Assembly: GCA_903828515.1 (NCBI GenBank)
Contig: CAIKMD010000002.1
Coordinates: 62,001-126,000 of the forward strand
From: an uncultured Rhodospirillales bacterium
Lineage (GTDB): Bacteria > Pseudomonadota > Alphaproteobacteria > ATCC43930 > CGMCC-115725
Reading direction: 5' to 3'
Length of the DNA stretch: 64,000 nucleotides
Shown piece after piece: positions 1-8,181 of the stretch (within the stretch, counting starts at the first letter, position 1; every line of letters starts with the position of its first letter). Below the pieces are notes generated by a model. The model ran no database searches and was not told where the DNA came from. It worked only from the letters and a program-made list of their open reading frames with translations. Both the position numbers and the translations under genes were made by a program.

Positions 1-339
1 GGCGAAGCCGCTGCCGAGGCCGTAGAGGGTGTGTCCCTTGGTGAGCTGATCGAGCTGGTTCATCGCCTCGACGAGGCGGACCGGATTGTAATAAGGGAGC
101 GAGAGGACGCCGAAACCGAGATACCGGTCGCTCGGAATCTGCGGCGCGATGTACGAGGCGAACTGGATCGGGTTGCTGTGCCAGGAGCCGCGGAAATGAT
201 GTTCGGTGAACCACGGATTGAACCCGAGTTCGGCGGCCAATAATGACTGTTCGACGGCGATACCGAGAATCCGCTCGTCGGTTTCCGGCGAGTCTTCGGT
301 CGCGACATACATGGTCAGGACCATTGTCGAGAAATCCAT
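1..339 (-). CDS. LLM class flavin-dependent oxidoreductase, N-terminal part (cut by window edge)
   Basis: The minus strand is open from an ATG at 337-339 to the window edge, giving 113 codons with no stop. The protein begins MDFSTMVLTMYVATEDS and carries the N-terminal signatures of the bacterial luciferase-like monooxygenase family: a GFNPWFTEHHF block and the LPYYNPVRLVEAMNQLDQ segment followed by a Gly-rich YGLGSGF. Family members use reduced FMN or F420 and O2 to oxidise small organic substrates. The carboxyl-terminal two thirds lie outside the window, so the substrate cannot be judged. It reads away from the flavoprotein gene at 400-2031 on the same strand, 60 bases downstream of it, so the two could be co-transcribed. 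Family assignment is firm; the function is open. Confidence 0.85.
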   Translation of the reverse strand, partial: MDFSTMVLTMYVATEDSPETDERILGIAVEQSLLAAELGFNPWFTEHHFRGSWHSNPIQFASYIAPQIPSDRYLGFGVLSLPYYNPVRLVEAMNQLDQLTKGHTLYGLGSGFA

Positions 340-399
340 CGAATTCGTTTCCTAATTTTTCGGGGGGCTCATGGCGCGTATTCTGACACGGCGCGGCCG

Positions 400-2031
400 T
401 CATGGCCACATCGCGCCGCGTACCGTATCGACGATCTGGTAAGCGTCGGCTGCAATGCTGTCGCCGCGCCAGGCGACGTGACCGTCGGGGCGGACCAGAA
501 CCAGAAGTCGTTCGTACAGTCGGGCGATTTCGGGATCGGCGATATCGACAACGGTCAGGGGCAACCCCGCCTTGCCGCCTGCCTCGATCAGGGCGTCGCC
601 GGTCGCGTCGCCGAAACGGAGCAGGGTGAAGTCCTTGCCGAACAGATCGAGCGTCGAGCGTTCCGGCGTGATCCAGGCATGGGGCGCGCGGTGGCCTGGA
701 TGGGCCGTCGGGGTGTAATTGGCAACCTCGAGCGGCGGCGCCGCCGAACCATCCGCCAGCACGAGGGGTGACGGATCGTAGCGATAGCCGAGATGCACGC
801 CGATCGGCGCGAAATGCTTGATCTTGGGTGGCAAAAGCGCGGCGATCCCGGCGCGCGCGGTATCGCCGCGTGCCCCGTCTTCTTCGAGGTGTTCCGGCAC
901 CGCAAAGATCGAGGTGCTTTTGTCGTAATTATCGGCGGCCTCGAGCGTATTGAAGAGTCCGACCGGGCGGCGTTCGGCTTCATAGCTTGCCAGCAGATGG
1001 GCGCCGCCCCAACCGGCAAGCCGCGCCTGAATTTTCCAGGCGAGATCGACCGCGTCGCCGATTCCGGTATTCATGCCGAAGCCACCGGTCGGGACGAACA
1101 GGTGACAGGCATCGCCGGCCAGAAAGCATCGCTGCGTTCCATAGCTCTCGGCAACCAATTGGCGCGGCAGCCAGTTCTGCGCTGAGAGCAACTCGACCGC
1201 GATATCGGCGCCGACCGCACGGCGAATGAGGGCGATGGGTTCGCCCGACGCGGTTTCCCCCGGCGCCAGATAGCGGTTGAAAACCCATTCGTCGCCGCCA
1301 TTGATCGTATAAATCACGCCGCCGATACCCGGCGCGAGGACCCAATACATCACGCCGGGTCGCCGTCCGAGGCGCGCATCGAGCGCCGGCGCGCGGAAAT
1401 AGAGTCCCGACGCGTTGCCGAGCGTGCCGCGTCCCGCCAAGGAGATGCCGAGACCGTTTCGCACGACGCTGTTTGCGCCGTCGCAACCGACGAGATAGTC
1501 GGCCGGGATGCTGTCGCGACGCCCTGTCGCGACCTCGACGATGTCGGCCACGACGCCGTCCGCGCTCTCGGTGAATTTATCGAGACGCCAGCCATACCGC
1601 GTCTCGACCGCCGGCAGGGTTGTGACGTGGGAGCGCAGCATGCGTTCGAGCGGCGATTGAGCGGTCCATGTTTTGTAGTAGGGCGAGGCGGCAATTTCGG
1701 GCGTGCCGGCGGCGAGTGTCTTGGCATCGCGCGCGAGTTCGTTGATCGACGGAATCGGAAAACGAAAGACCTCGTGTCCGAGCATCCGGTCCATGTAGAT
1801 CACGTCGAGCGCGCGGTCGCGCGGCACGCCGGCATCGATCGTCTTTTGATCGAGGCCCAGGCGGCGAAAATGCTCCATCGTCCGAACCCCGATGGAAATC
1901 GCGCGCGGATGCGGATGCACGTCGATCAGGGGTTCGATCAACAGGCTGGGGATCCCGCGCCAGGCTAGGTCGATGGCGAGGGTCAGACCGACCGGTCCGG
2001 CACCGGCAATGAGAACGGGGATTTTCTTCAT
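400..2031 (-). CDS. FAD-dependent aromatic monooxygenase (phenol hydroxylase / PheA-TfdB-MhpA type)
   Basis: This 543-residue protein has the three hallmarks of class A flavoprotein hydroxylases: an N-terminal GAGPVG dinucleotide fold at residues 10-15, a DG motif (VGCDGANSVVR) near residue 180, and a GD motif (CFLAGDACHLFVPTGG) near residue 305. About 150 C-terminal residues, ending with LLVLVRPDGHVAWRGD, match the degenerate thioredoxin-like domain of the phenol hydroxylase group. Such enzymes hydroxylate phenolic rings with NAD(P)H and O2. The length fits the family. It is transcribed divergently from the binding protein at 2136, with 104 bases between them. The substrate is not predictable from sequence alone; MhpA-like 3-(3-hydroxyphenyl)propionate, resorcinol or chlorophenol hydroxylases are all possible. 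Confidence 0.88.
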   Translation of the reverse strand: MKKIPVLIAGAGPVGLTLAIDLAWRGIPSLLIEPLIDVHPHPRAISIGVRTMEHFRRLGLDQKTIDAGVPRDRALDVIYMDRMLGHEVFRFPIPSINELARDAKTLAAGTPEIAASPYYKTWTAQSPLERMLRSHVTTLPAVETRYGWRLDKFTESADGVVADIVEVATGRRDSIPADYLVGCDGANSVVRNGLGISLAGRGTLGNASGLYFRAPALDARLGRRPGVMYWVLAPGIGGVIYTINGGDEWVFNRYLAPGETASGEPIALIRRAVGADIAVELLSAQNWLPRQLVAESYGTQRCFLAGDACHLFVPTGGFGMNTGIGDAVDLAWKIQARLAGWGGAHLLASYEAERRPVGLFNTLEAADNYDKSTSIFAVPEHLEEDGARGDTARAGIAALLPPKIKHFAPIGVHLGYRYDPSPLVLADGSAAPPLEVANYTPTAHPGHRAPHAWITPERSTLDLFGKDFTLLRFGDATGDALIEAGGKAGLPLTVVDIADPEIARLYERLLVLVRPDGHVAWRGDSIAADAYQIVDTVRGAMWP

Positions 2032-2135
2032 ATCGGCAAGTTTAACACGCGGTAGGCAGGCAACACAGGTTCTGGCATGGTGCGAGCGCTTCCAACGCGA
2101 TACTTCGCCAAACCAATAAAATCGGGGGGACGGGC

Positions 2136-3173
2136 ATGCCGAACTGGAAAAACAGTGCCGATATTCTACGGCTGATGGTGAAGGCCTTTGGTCCCGGCCT
2201 CGCCGGCCTCGTGGCTTGTTTTCTGGTTTCCAATCATGCGATGGCGGAAAACATCAAGATCGGAATGACGAAGCTAACCGCGGCGAGCCCGTTCTATATC
2301 GCGCAGGAAAAAGGGTATTTCACGGCGGAGGGTCTGACGGCTGAACTGGTTTTTATCGATACCGCGCAAACGATCGCGGTCGCGGTGGTTGGTGGTGACC
2401 TCGATTTCGGCGGCGCTGGTCCGTCGGCCGCGTTCTTCAATATGGGTGGTCGTGGTGGATTGCGGATCATCGCCGGCCAGACGCATGAGATGCCGGGTTT
2501 CCCGTCGATCGCCTATATCGTGTCCAATCAGGCTTATGCCGGTGGGTTGAAGACGCTCAAGGATTTTGCCGGCCATTCGGTTGCCGTGACCCAGATCGGT
2601 TCGACCTACGATTACGCGATCGGCCTTCTTGCCGAAAAATATCATTTCGACATCAACGGCATCCGATTCCTGGCCTTGCAGACGCAGCCGAACATCGTCT
2701 CGGCCCTGGCTGGCGGTCAGGCCGACGGCGCCGCGCTGGCGGGAACGCTGGCGCGGCCGCTCGATCAACGCGGCGACGCGAAAATAATCGGGTGGGCCGG
2801 GGAGGCAACGCCGTACCAGGCCAGTCAGGTCTACACCACCGCGAAAATCGCGGACGGAAAACACGACATGGTCGAGCGTTTTCTCCGCGCTTATCGTCAC
2901 GCGACGCGCACGTTCCACGACGCGTTTATTGGGCAGGATGAACGCCGGAAGGACGGGCCGACTGCACCGGAAATGCTGGCCATCATTTCGAAATACAACG
3001 GGCTCTCGGTCGATCAGGTGAAGGAAATCATTCCCTATATCGATGCCGAGGGTCGCCTCGACGAAAAAAACGTCACGCATCAGATCAAGTGGTTCACGTC
3101 GCGCAACATGATCAAGGGTGCGATCGACGCCAATGAGATGATCGATAAACGCTACGCTGTGGCACTTCCCTGA
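2136..3173 (+). CDS. ABC transporter substrate-binding protein, NMT1/SsuA-like
   Basis: The 345-residue protein begins with a basic, hydrophobic leader ending near residue 37 (VSNHAMA, then ENIKIG), so it is exported. The mature part starts with the typical NMT1/THI5-like pattern of a short strand followed by SPFYIAQEKGYFTAEGL, and continues with the GGDLDFGGAGPSAAF and QIGSTYDYAIGLLAEK segments of nitrate/sulfonate/taurine-type binding proteins. It would capture an organic solute in the periplasm. No permease or ATPase is adjacent, so its membrane partner is unknown. The start is preceded by a G-rich ribosome binding site at about 2123-2134. Its divergent partner is the aromatic monooxygenase at 400-2031, suggesting uptake of an aromatic or related compound (inference). 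Confidence 0.85.
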   Translation: MPNWKNSADILRLMVKAFGPGLAGLVACFLVSNHAMAENIKIGMTKLTAASPFYIAQEKGYFTAEGLTAELVFIDTAQTIAVAVVGGDLDFGGAGPSAAFFNMGGRGGLRIIAGQTHEMPGFPSIAYIVSNQAYAGGLKTLKDFAGHSVAVTQIGSTYDYAIGLLAEKYHFDINGIRFLALQTQPNIVSALAGGQADGAALAGTLARPLDQRGDAKIIGWAGEATPYQASQVYTTAKIADGKHDMVERFLRAYRHATRTFHDAFIGQDERRKDGPTAPEMLAIISKYNGLSVDQVKEIIPYIDAEGRLDEKNVTHQIKWFTSRNMIKGAIDANEMIDKRYAVALP

Positions 3174-3301
3174 AGGCGCATTCATCGACTTTCGGGGCAG
3201 AAACTATTTCGGTCCCGTGCCGTTGTGCATGACGGTTCACCTTGCGCTCCCCGGTCGATGCCGCAAGGATGAGGCGATCCATCATCCGTCAGCGAGGAAT
3301 T

Positions 3302-3541
3302 ATGACCAAGATAACCTATGAGATCGTCGAGCATGACGGTGGCTGGGCCTACAAGGTCGATGGCGTGTTTTCCGAGACGTTCAAGTCACATGACCTGGCG
3401 CGTAAAGCGGCCGAACATGCGGCGAAGGAACAAGTCGTGGCGGGCGACACAACCGGCATTACCTACGAAGACAAGTCCGGAAAGTGGCATGAAGAAGTAG
3501 CGAAAGGCGACGATCGCCCCGAGCCCGACGTGAAGGGCTGA
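3302..3541 (+). CDS. Small hypothetical protein, DUF2188-like
   Basis: A 79-residue acidic protein (MTKITYEIVEHDGGWAYKV at the start) resembles the small DUF2188-type fold: a strand pair around HDGGWAYKVDG, a helix rich in Ala and Lys (SHDLARKAAEHAAKEQ), and a final strand around YEDKSGKWHEE. I chose the ATG at 3302 because an AGCGAGG Shine-Dalgarno-like sequence lies just upstream; the frame is open further upstream, but no ribosome site supports a longer start. No enzymatic residues are visible and no function is known for this family. It ends 4 bases before the alcohol dehydrogenase gene at 3546 and is probably co-transcribed with it. Confidence 0.7.
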   Translation: MTKITYEIVEHDGGWAYKVDGVFSETFKSHDLARKAAEHAAKEQVVAGDTTGITYEDKSGKWHEEVAKGDDRPEPDVKG

Positions 3542-3545
3542 TTGG

Positions 3546-4553
3546 ATGCCCACGATGAAGGCCGTTGTCGCGACCAAACCCGGCGCGCCGTTCGAACTCG
3601 TCGAGCGTGACATTCCCGAACCCGGTGCGGGCGAGATTCTGATCAAGGTCGCGGCCTGCGGCATCTGCCGTGGCGATGCGGCGACCAAGGATGCGCGCCA
3701 CGGCATCGTGCTGCCGCGCGTGCCGGGTCATGAGGTCGCCGGCACGGTGGCGAGGCTGGGCACCGGGATCACGAAATTCACCCTGGGGCAGCGGGTCGGC
3801 GTGGGCTGGCGCGCGGGCGGTTGCGGCAAGTGTGACGCCTGCCGTGCGGGCAATTTCAATGCCTGCCGGAATCAAGGGACGACCGGGCAGACGGTGGACG
3901 GCGGCTATGCCGAGTACATGGTCGCGCGCGAGGAAGCGGTGGTCTCGATGCCGGATGGCATTTCACTGGCCGATGCGGCGCCCCTGCTCTGTGCCGGGCG
4001 GACGACCTTCTCGGGGCTCCGCAACGGTGGCGCGGCGAAGGGCGATCTGGTTGCCGTTCACGGCATCGGCGGGCTCGGACATTTGGCCATTCAATACGCG
4101 GCGCGCATGGGCTGCCGCGTTGCCGTCCTGTCGCGTGGCACGGAGAAAGAAGCGCTCGCACGGTCGCTGGGCGCGGAATTCTACATCGACACGCGGGGCG
4201 GTGATGGCGCGGCGCAATTGAAGGCGCTGGGCGGCGCGCGCCTGTTGCTCTGCACCGCACCCAATCCCAAGGAAGCCTCGAGCCTGATCGGCGGGATCGC
4301 GCGCAACGGCCGGATGGTCGTCGTCGGTTCGGCGGAAGAGCCCTTAGAAATTCCGATCCAGGCGCTGATCGGTGGGGGTATCGTCGTCTCGGGCGCCGGC
4401 TGGACCAGCATCGACGACGCGTTGCGCTTCAGCAGCGACAACGGCGTCAAGCCGATGATCGAAACCTTCCCGCTGGCGCAGGCGGCGACGGCGTTCGACA
4501 AGATGATGAACTCGACCGTGCATTTCCGCGCGGTCCTGACGATGGGCGCCTGA
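3546..4553 (+). CDS. Zinc-dependent alcohol dehydrogenase (MDR family)
   Basis: This 335-residue medium-chain dehydrogenase has every expected zinc ligand. The catalytic site is Cys38 with the His62-Glu63 pair (VPGHEVAG), and the structural zinc site is formed by Cys93, Cys96, Cys99 and Cys107 in GGCGKCDACRAGNFNAC. The GIGGLGHLAIQYA segment near residue 175 is the NAD(P)-binding turn. It should oxidise an alcohol or reduce an aldehyde in the cytoplasm. It follows the small DUF2188-like gene by 4 bases and converges with modA. A start at the internal ATG four codons in (3555) is equally possible. The physiological substrate is not visible in the sequence. Confidence 0.92.
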   Translation: MPTMKAVVATKPGAPFELVERDIPEPGAGEILIKVAACGICRGDAATKDARHGIVLPRVPGHEVAGTVARLGTGITKFTLGQRVGVGWRAGGCGKCDACRAGNFNACRNQGTTGQTVDGGYAEYMVAREEAVVSMPDGISLADAAPLLCAGRTTFSGLRNGGAAKGDLVAVHGIGGLGHLAIQYAARMGCRVAVLSRGTEKEALARSLGAEFYIDTRGGDGAAQLKALGGARLLLCTAPNPKEASSLIGGIARNGRMVVVGSAEEPLEIPIQALIGGGIVVSGAGWTSIDDALRFSSDNGVKPMIETFPLAQAATAFDKMMNSTVHFRAVLTMGA

Positions 4554-4587
4554 TACCCTGAAAAAACAGAATTGGCCGAAAACAGAT

Positions 4588-4619
4588 CGGGCGCGCCATC
4601 GGCGATGACGCGCCCGTTT
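4588..4619. terminator. Candidate bidirectional hairpin terminator
   Basis: Between the convergent alcohol dehydrogenase and modA genes an 8-bp perfect stem, CGGGCGCG (4588-4595) with CGCGCCCG (4609-4616), encloses a 13-base loop. It is followed by TTT on the plus strand, while on the minus strand the stem is followed by ATCTGTTTTC. The uridine tracts are short, so termination strength is uncertain, but the position between two convergent stops is right. Confidence 0.5.
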
Positions 4620-4635
4620 CCGTCTTCCCGGCGTT

Positions 4636-5421
4636 TTACTTCGTGAGGATGGAGAAGCCCTGCTTGGTGAAGAAGGGCTTGGCCGCGTCCGAGCGGAGAT
4701 AGGCGAGGAACTTCGCCGCGTCCGGGTTCTTGCTGCTCGTCGTCAGTGCGATCGGATAGATGATCGGCGGGTAGGAATCGGCCGGGAAGAATCCGGCAAT
4801 CTTCACGCCCTTATCGGCGGCGGCGTCGGTCTGATAGACGATGCCGAACGGCGCCTCCTTGCGCGAGACGAAGGCCAGTGCCGCGCGGACGTCTTCGGCG
4901 CGTGCGACCTTGCCCTCGACCGAATCCCACACGCCGAGATTTTGCAGCGCGGCCTTGCCGTATTTGCCGGCGGGAACCGAATCGGGGTCCGCCATCGCGA
5001 GGTGATTGTCGCCGAGCATCTTGGCCAACGGGAAATTGGGCGCGATCTCGACCTTGGCGGTGCTGTCGGCCGGTTCGACCATCACCAGCAGATTGCCGAG
5101 CATGTCGGCGCGCGTCGCCGGCTGGATCTTGTCGTTCTTCTGGACGTCGTTCATCCAGTCCGGATCGGCCGAGATAAAGATGTCGGCGGGCGCGCCGCTG
5201 TCGATCTGTTTGGCGAGCGCCGAGCTGGCGGCATAGGACGCGTTGACCTTGGCGCCACCGCTCGCGGCAAAGCCGGCGATGGCGTCGTCGAGCGCGTTCT
5301 TGAGACTGGCCGCGGCGAAGACGAGAACGTCATCGGCGCGTGCGGCGGTTGACACGACGGTCGCCCCGAGCAGGACGATGGCCGCCATAAGAGCGGCGCG
5401 AAAATGTGGAAAGAGACGCAT
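4636..5421 (-). CDS. modA: Molybdate ABC transporter substrate-binding protein ModA
   Basis: The 261-residue protein has a signal peptide ending near residue 29 (STAARA, then DDVLVFAAASL). The mature chain shows the ModA pattern FAAASLKNALDD, the SYAASSALAKQI segment, and GAPADIFISADPDWM, which contribute oxyanion-contacting Ser and Ala positions. It would bind molybdate or tungstate in the periplasm for a ModBC importer. No modB or modC is found next to it, which is unusual. A palindrome matching the ModE operator lies 52-75 bases upstream of the start codon, supporting molybdenum-responsive control. The window also encodes a candidate molybdenum enzyme, the xanthine-dehydrogenase-type subunit at 50635. 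Confidence 0.9.
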   Translation of the reverse strand: MRLFPHFRAALMAAIVLLGATVVSTAARADDVLVFAAASLKNALDDAIAGFAASGGAKVNASYAASSALAKQIDSGAPADIFISADPDWMNDVQKNDKIQPATRADMLGNLLVMVEPADSTAKVEIAPNFPLAKMLGDNHLAMADPDSVPAGKYGKAALQNLGVWDSVEGKVARAEDVRAALAFVSRKEAPFGIVYQTDAAADKGVKIAGFFPADSYPPIIYPIALTTSSKNPDAAKFLAYLRSDAAKPFFTKQGFSILTK

Positions 5422-5472
5422 AGAGAAGCCTCCTGGGCGTTCGATTGTGCCCGGCGACTATGGGGGCGGCTC

Positions 5473-5496
5473 GGCTATATTTCAAGAAATATAGCG
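5473..5496 (-). promoter_or_regulatory. ModE-type molybdate operator (Mo box) upstream of modA
   Basis: A 20-base palindrome, CTATATTTC-AA-GAAATATAG at 5475-5494, lies within a 24-base site that keeps the spacing of the E. coli ModE box as I remember it: TATAT in the left half, ATA in the right half and CG at the right end. It sits 52-75 bases upstream of the modA start on the minus strand, where a repressor would cover the promoter. The match and position are visible; binding by a ModE homologue is inferred, and no modE gene is in the window. Confidence 0.7.
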
Positions 5497-5555
5497 ACCG
5501 GCCTGAAACGGCGACCGGTGCCGAACCGCCTGCGAGGTTGGTACGAAAGGTTGTG

Positions 5556-6578
5556 CTACCGCTTGGCTTGGACGTCGGCCAGAAGTGCCGGATATTTCTT
5601 CAAGACGTCGGCGCCGCCCGGCCGCGCGGCAAGCGCGGCGACGGCTTCGTCGATGACGGGCTTGGTCTTTGCTTCCCATGCCGCCAGTTGCGTGGGTGTG
5701 AGTTCGACGATGGTTTGCCCCTTGGACAGCGCAACGGCGTGAGCCCGGTCGACTTCGTCGTCGACGCCTTGGGACGCCAGGATGTGAATCCATTTCTCGC
5801 CCGAATTATCGTCGATCGCTTTGCGGGCGATGGCCGGAAGCGCGTCGTAACGCGTGCGGGTCAGGGCGATCATGTAAGGGGTCGCGCCGAGGGCGACGTC
5901 GATGTGATAGCTGGTGACGTCGAGCAGATGAAAAGTGGTCATGCTCGGCCACGCGGTCAGGACACCATCATAGGCCCCGCGTTGCAGCGCGGGATAGGCA
6001 TCCATGGGGGAGGCGGAAGACGGCGCCGCGCCGAGAAGTTTCATCATGTCGCTGAGCAAGCGCGAGGTGGTGACGACCCGCAGGCCCTGGAGGTCGTCCA
6101 AGGCTTTCGGCGCTTTGACCAGATGAAGGCCGTTGTAACTGAAGGTGTTGAAGACGATCGGGACGTAGTTCTTCATCTCGGAATCGAGCAGCCCGGTTTT
6201 GTAGAGGCGCCAGAGCGCCACGCCGGCATCTTCTGCCTTTTGACTGAGGAACGGTAGGCTGGACACCTGGATCAGTGGAAACTGCGCCGCGGTCTGGGAG
6301 TGCACGACCATGGTGACCTGAACGACGTCATCATTGAGCCGGTCGAGCGAATTGTTCAGGTTGGCGATCGCATAGCCGTTGCGGATGTCCATCTTGAGCG
6401 TGCCCTGCGAGGCCTGCTCGACGGCCTTTGCCCAGGGGATGAAGAATTTCTGGGGCAGGGACGCTTCTTCCTGCGAGAGCGTGGCCACGATCAGCGATGT
6501 TTGCTGGGCCTGCGCGTGGCCCGCGATCAGCGCCGTCGCGAACGCGAGGACCGCGCCAAATTTTGCATGAATTTCCAT
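5556..6578 (-). CDS. TRAP transporter DctP-like substrate-binding protein
   Basis: The 340-residue protein has a signal peptide ending near residue 24 (AGHAQA, then QQTSLIVAT). The mature part follows the DctP family: an early FFIPWAKAVEQASQGTLKMDIRNGYAIAN segment, the SLPFLSQKAEDAGVALWRLYKTG block, and the central strand LRVVTTSRLLSDMMKLLGA that usually holds the carboxylate-binding Arg. TRAP binding proteins normally capture organic acids for DctQM permeases, but no dctQ or dctM gene is present. A close paralogue is encoded at 29587-30597. The gene is divergent from the Rieske oxygenase at 6887, with the long inverted repeat between them. It lies 134 bases upstream of modA on the same strand. 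Confidence 0.83.
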   Translation of the reverse strand: MEIHAKFGAVLAFATALIAGHAQAQQTSLIVATLSQEEASLPQKFFIPWAKAVEQASQGTLKMDIRNGYAIANLNNSLDRLNDDVVQVTMVVHSQTAAQFPLIQVSSLPFLSQKAEDAGVALWRLYKTGLLDSEMKNYVPIVFNTFSYNGLHLVKAPKALDDLQGLRVVTTSRLLSDMMKLLGAAPSSASPMDAYPALQRGAYDGVLTAWPSMTTFHLLDVTSYHIDVALGATPYMIALTRTRYDALPAIARKAIDDNSGEKWIHILASQGVDDEVDRAHAVALSKGQTIVELTPTQLAAWEAKTKPVIDEAVAALAARPGGADVLKKYPALLADVQAKR

Positions 6579-6612
6579 CGCCCGAACTCCCCCGAGGCGA
6601 AGCGCCTCTTTT

Positions 6613-6747
6613 CATATAATTTTATGTATGATGTGAGTATTCCGGTGGTTTTTCAATTACAAACTCGCCCGCGACGTGGGCAGGCGATGGGGCGTTTTGT
6701 AATTGAAAAGTTCCGCGAATGCCCACACAATACATAAAATTATATGG
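6613..6747. repeat. Long imperfect inverted repeat (about 58-base arms) in a divergent promoter region
   Basis: The only gene-free stretch above 300 bases (6579-6886) contains this palindromic element. The left arm starts at 6613 with CATATAATTTTATGTAT and the right arm, read on the minus strand from 6746, starts with the same 17 bases. Inner blocks TTTTCAATTACAAA (about 6650-6663) and its complement (6697-6710) are also exact. Between these blocks the arms differ at roughly a dozen positions, and a loop of about 20 bases separates them. The AT content is far higher than in the surroundings. It could be two mirrored operator-promoter units serving the divergent genes, a MITE-like remnant, or a large hairpin. 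I see no convincing flanking target duplication and no coding sequence. The remaining part of the gap, 6748-6886, shows only a ribosome binding site (GAAAGAGG) before the Rieske gene. Confidence 0.8.
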
Positions 6748-6886
6748 ATGGCGATGGGCCGTCCGGCATTGGGGAGCGAGAACCGGTTCGAGCCGGTAAA
6801 ACCGTCTCAATGAATCGAAATTTGTCCGACGATTTTAGGGCCGCGTATCGTTTCGTTGTCCCCGGTCGCTTACGAAAGAGGTCGCC

Positions 6887-8161
6887 ATGACGTCACCATC
6901 GGAATCGGAATTTCTCACCCGCGTCGGTCCCGGCACGCCGATCGGCGAGCTGATGCGCCACTACTGGCTGCCGGCGCTCAAATCGTCCGAGCTGATCGCC
7001 GACGGCGATCCGGTCCGCCTGATGTTGCTCGGGGAAAAGCTGGTCGCCTTTCGCGACACGGCGGGCAAGGTCGGCGTTCTGGATCAGCGCTGTCCGCATC
7101 GCTGCGCCTCGCTTTTCCTCGGTCGCAACGAACAAGGCGGACTGCGCTGCGTCTATCACGGTTGGAAGTTCGCCGTCGACGGCAAGTGCCTCGACATGCC
7201 GAACCTGCCGCCGCGCCAGCAATTCATGGACAAGGTGCAGGCCAAGGCCTACCGCACGGCCGAGCGCAACGGGATCGTCTATGTCTTTATGGGCGCCGCC
7301 GAGAAGGCACCGCCCTTGCCCAATATCATCGCGTCTCAAATCCCCGAGGATCAGGCCAACATCACCTTCGTGATGCGCGAATGCAATTGGCTCCAAGCCC
7401 TCGAAGGCGACATCGACACCTCGCATCTGGATTTCCTGCATTTCGGTTCGATGGGCATGTCCGATTATTCGCCCAGCGATCCGACGCGGTTCGGCGTGAT
7501 CCATCGCGATCCGGAATACATGGTCGACGATACCGAACTTGGCACGTTCTACGGCGCCTATCGTCCGGCCGAGAACGGCCAGACCTATTGGCGCATTGCC
7601 CATTTCATGTTCCCGTGCTGGACGCTCGCGCCGTTCGTCGCGTTCGAGCATTACCGGGTCGCCCGCGCCTGGGTTCCGCTCGACGACACACATCTGATGT
7701 TCGTCATGATCGGGCCCAAGGACGGGCCCGGCGCGGTCGTCCAGCGCGAACACCTGTTGCCGAACACGACCGATTGGCTCGGCCGGTTCCGTTCATCGCT
7801 CAATTCCGGGAACGACTACATGCTCGATCGCGAGGCGCAGCGGACGCGGTCATTCACCGGGATCGAAGGCGTCCACTATCAGGACCAGGCGGTTACCGAG
7901 AGCATGGGGCCGATCACCGACCATTCCTGGGAGCATCTCGCCGCGAGCGATCGTATGCTGACGTCGGTGCGCCGGCGTATTCTCGCCGCGGCCAAAGACC
8001 TTGCCGAAAAGGGAACTTTGCCGCCGGGCAGCGCGGCCGATGCTGATGCCTATGGGCGCATGCGGGCGGGCTTTTTCCTGGCACCCGAATCGCGGCAATG
8101 GCCGGATGTCTATCATCAGCAGGTCGAGAGCCTCGGCAAGCCGCGAGAAGCGGCCGAATAG
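6887..8161 (+). CDS. Rieske [2Fe-2S] aromatic ring-hydroxylating oxygenase, alpha subunit
   Basis: The 424-residue protein has a Rieske centre formed by Cys69, His71, Cys88 and His91 (CPHRC ... CVYHGW, 16 residues between the pairs) and the mononuclear iron motif NWLQALEGDIDTSHLDFLH with His180 and His185 as ligands. The N-terminal GPGTPIGELMRHYWLPAL is typical of the phthalate 4,5-dioxygenase / vanillate demethylase-like branch that lacks a beta subunit. It would hydroxylate or demethylate an aromatic acid using electrons from a separate reductase, which is not found nearby. The GAAAGAGG ribosome site supports the start. The next gene, 20 bases downstream, is a class III extradiol dioxygenase, suggesting ring hydroxylation followed by ring cleavage. 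Confidence 0.92.
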   Translation: MTSPSESEFLTRVGPGTPIGELMRHYWLPALKSSELIADGDPVRLMLLGEKLVAFRDTAGKVGVLDQRCPHRCASLFLGRNEQGGLRCVYHGWKFAVDGKCLDMPNLPPRQQFMDKVQAKAYRTAERNGIVYVFMGAAEKAPPLPNIIASQIPEDQANITFVMRECNWLQALEGDIDTSHLDFLHFGSMGMSDYSPSDPTRFGVIHRDPEYMVDDTELGTFYGAYRPAENGQTYWRIAHFMFPCWTLAPFVAFEHYRVARAWVPLDDTHLMFVMIGPKDGPGAVVQREHLLPNTTDWLGRFRSSLNSGNDYMLDREAQRTRSFTGIEGVHYQDQAVTESMGPITDHSWEHLAASDRMLTSVRRRILAAAKDLAEKGTLPPGSAADADAYGRMRAGFFLAPESRQWPDVYHQQVESLGKPREAAE

Positions 8162-8181
8162 CAGCAGACTCCGGAGAGGCC

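Noticed and set aside
6622-6810. Small open frames across the inverted repeat
   Set aside because: Both strands encode similar short peptides (for example FVIEK and FQLQ words) only because the DNA is an inverted repeat; there is no ribosome site or family match.
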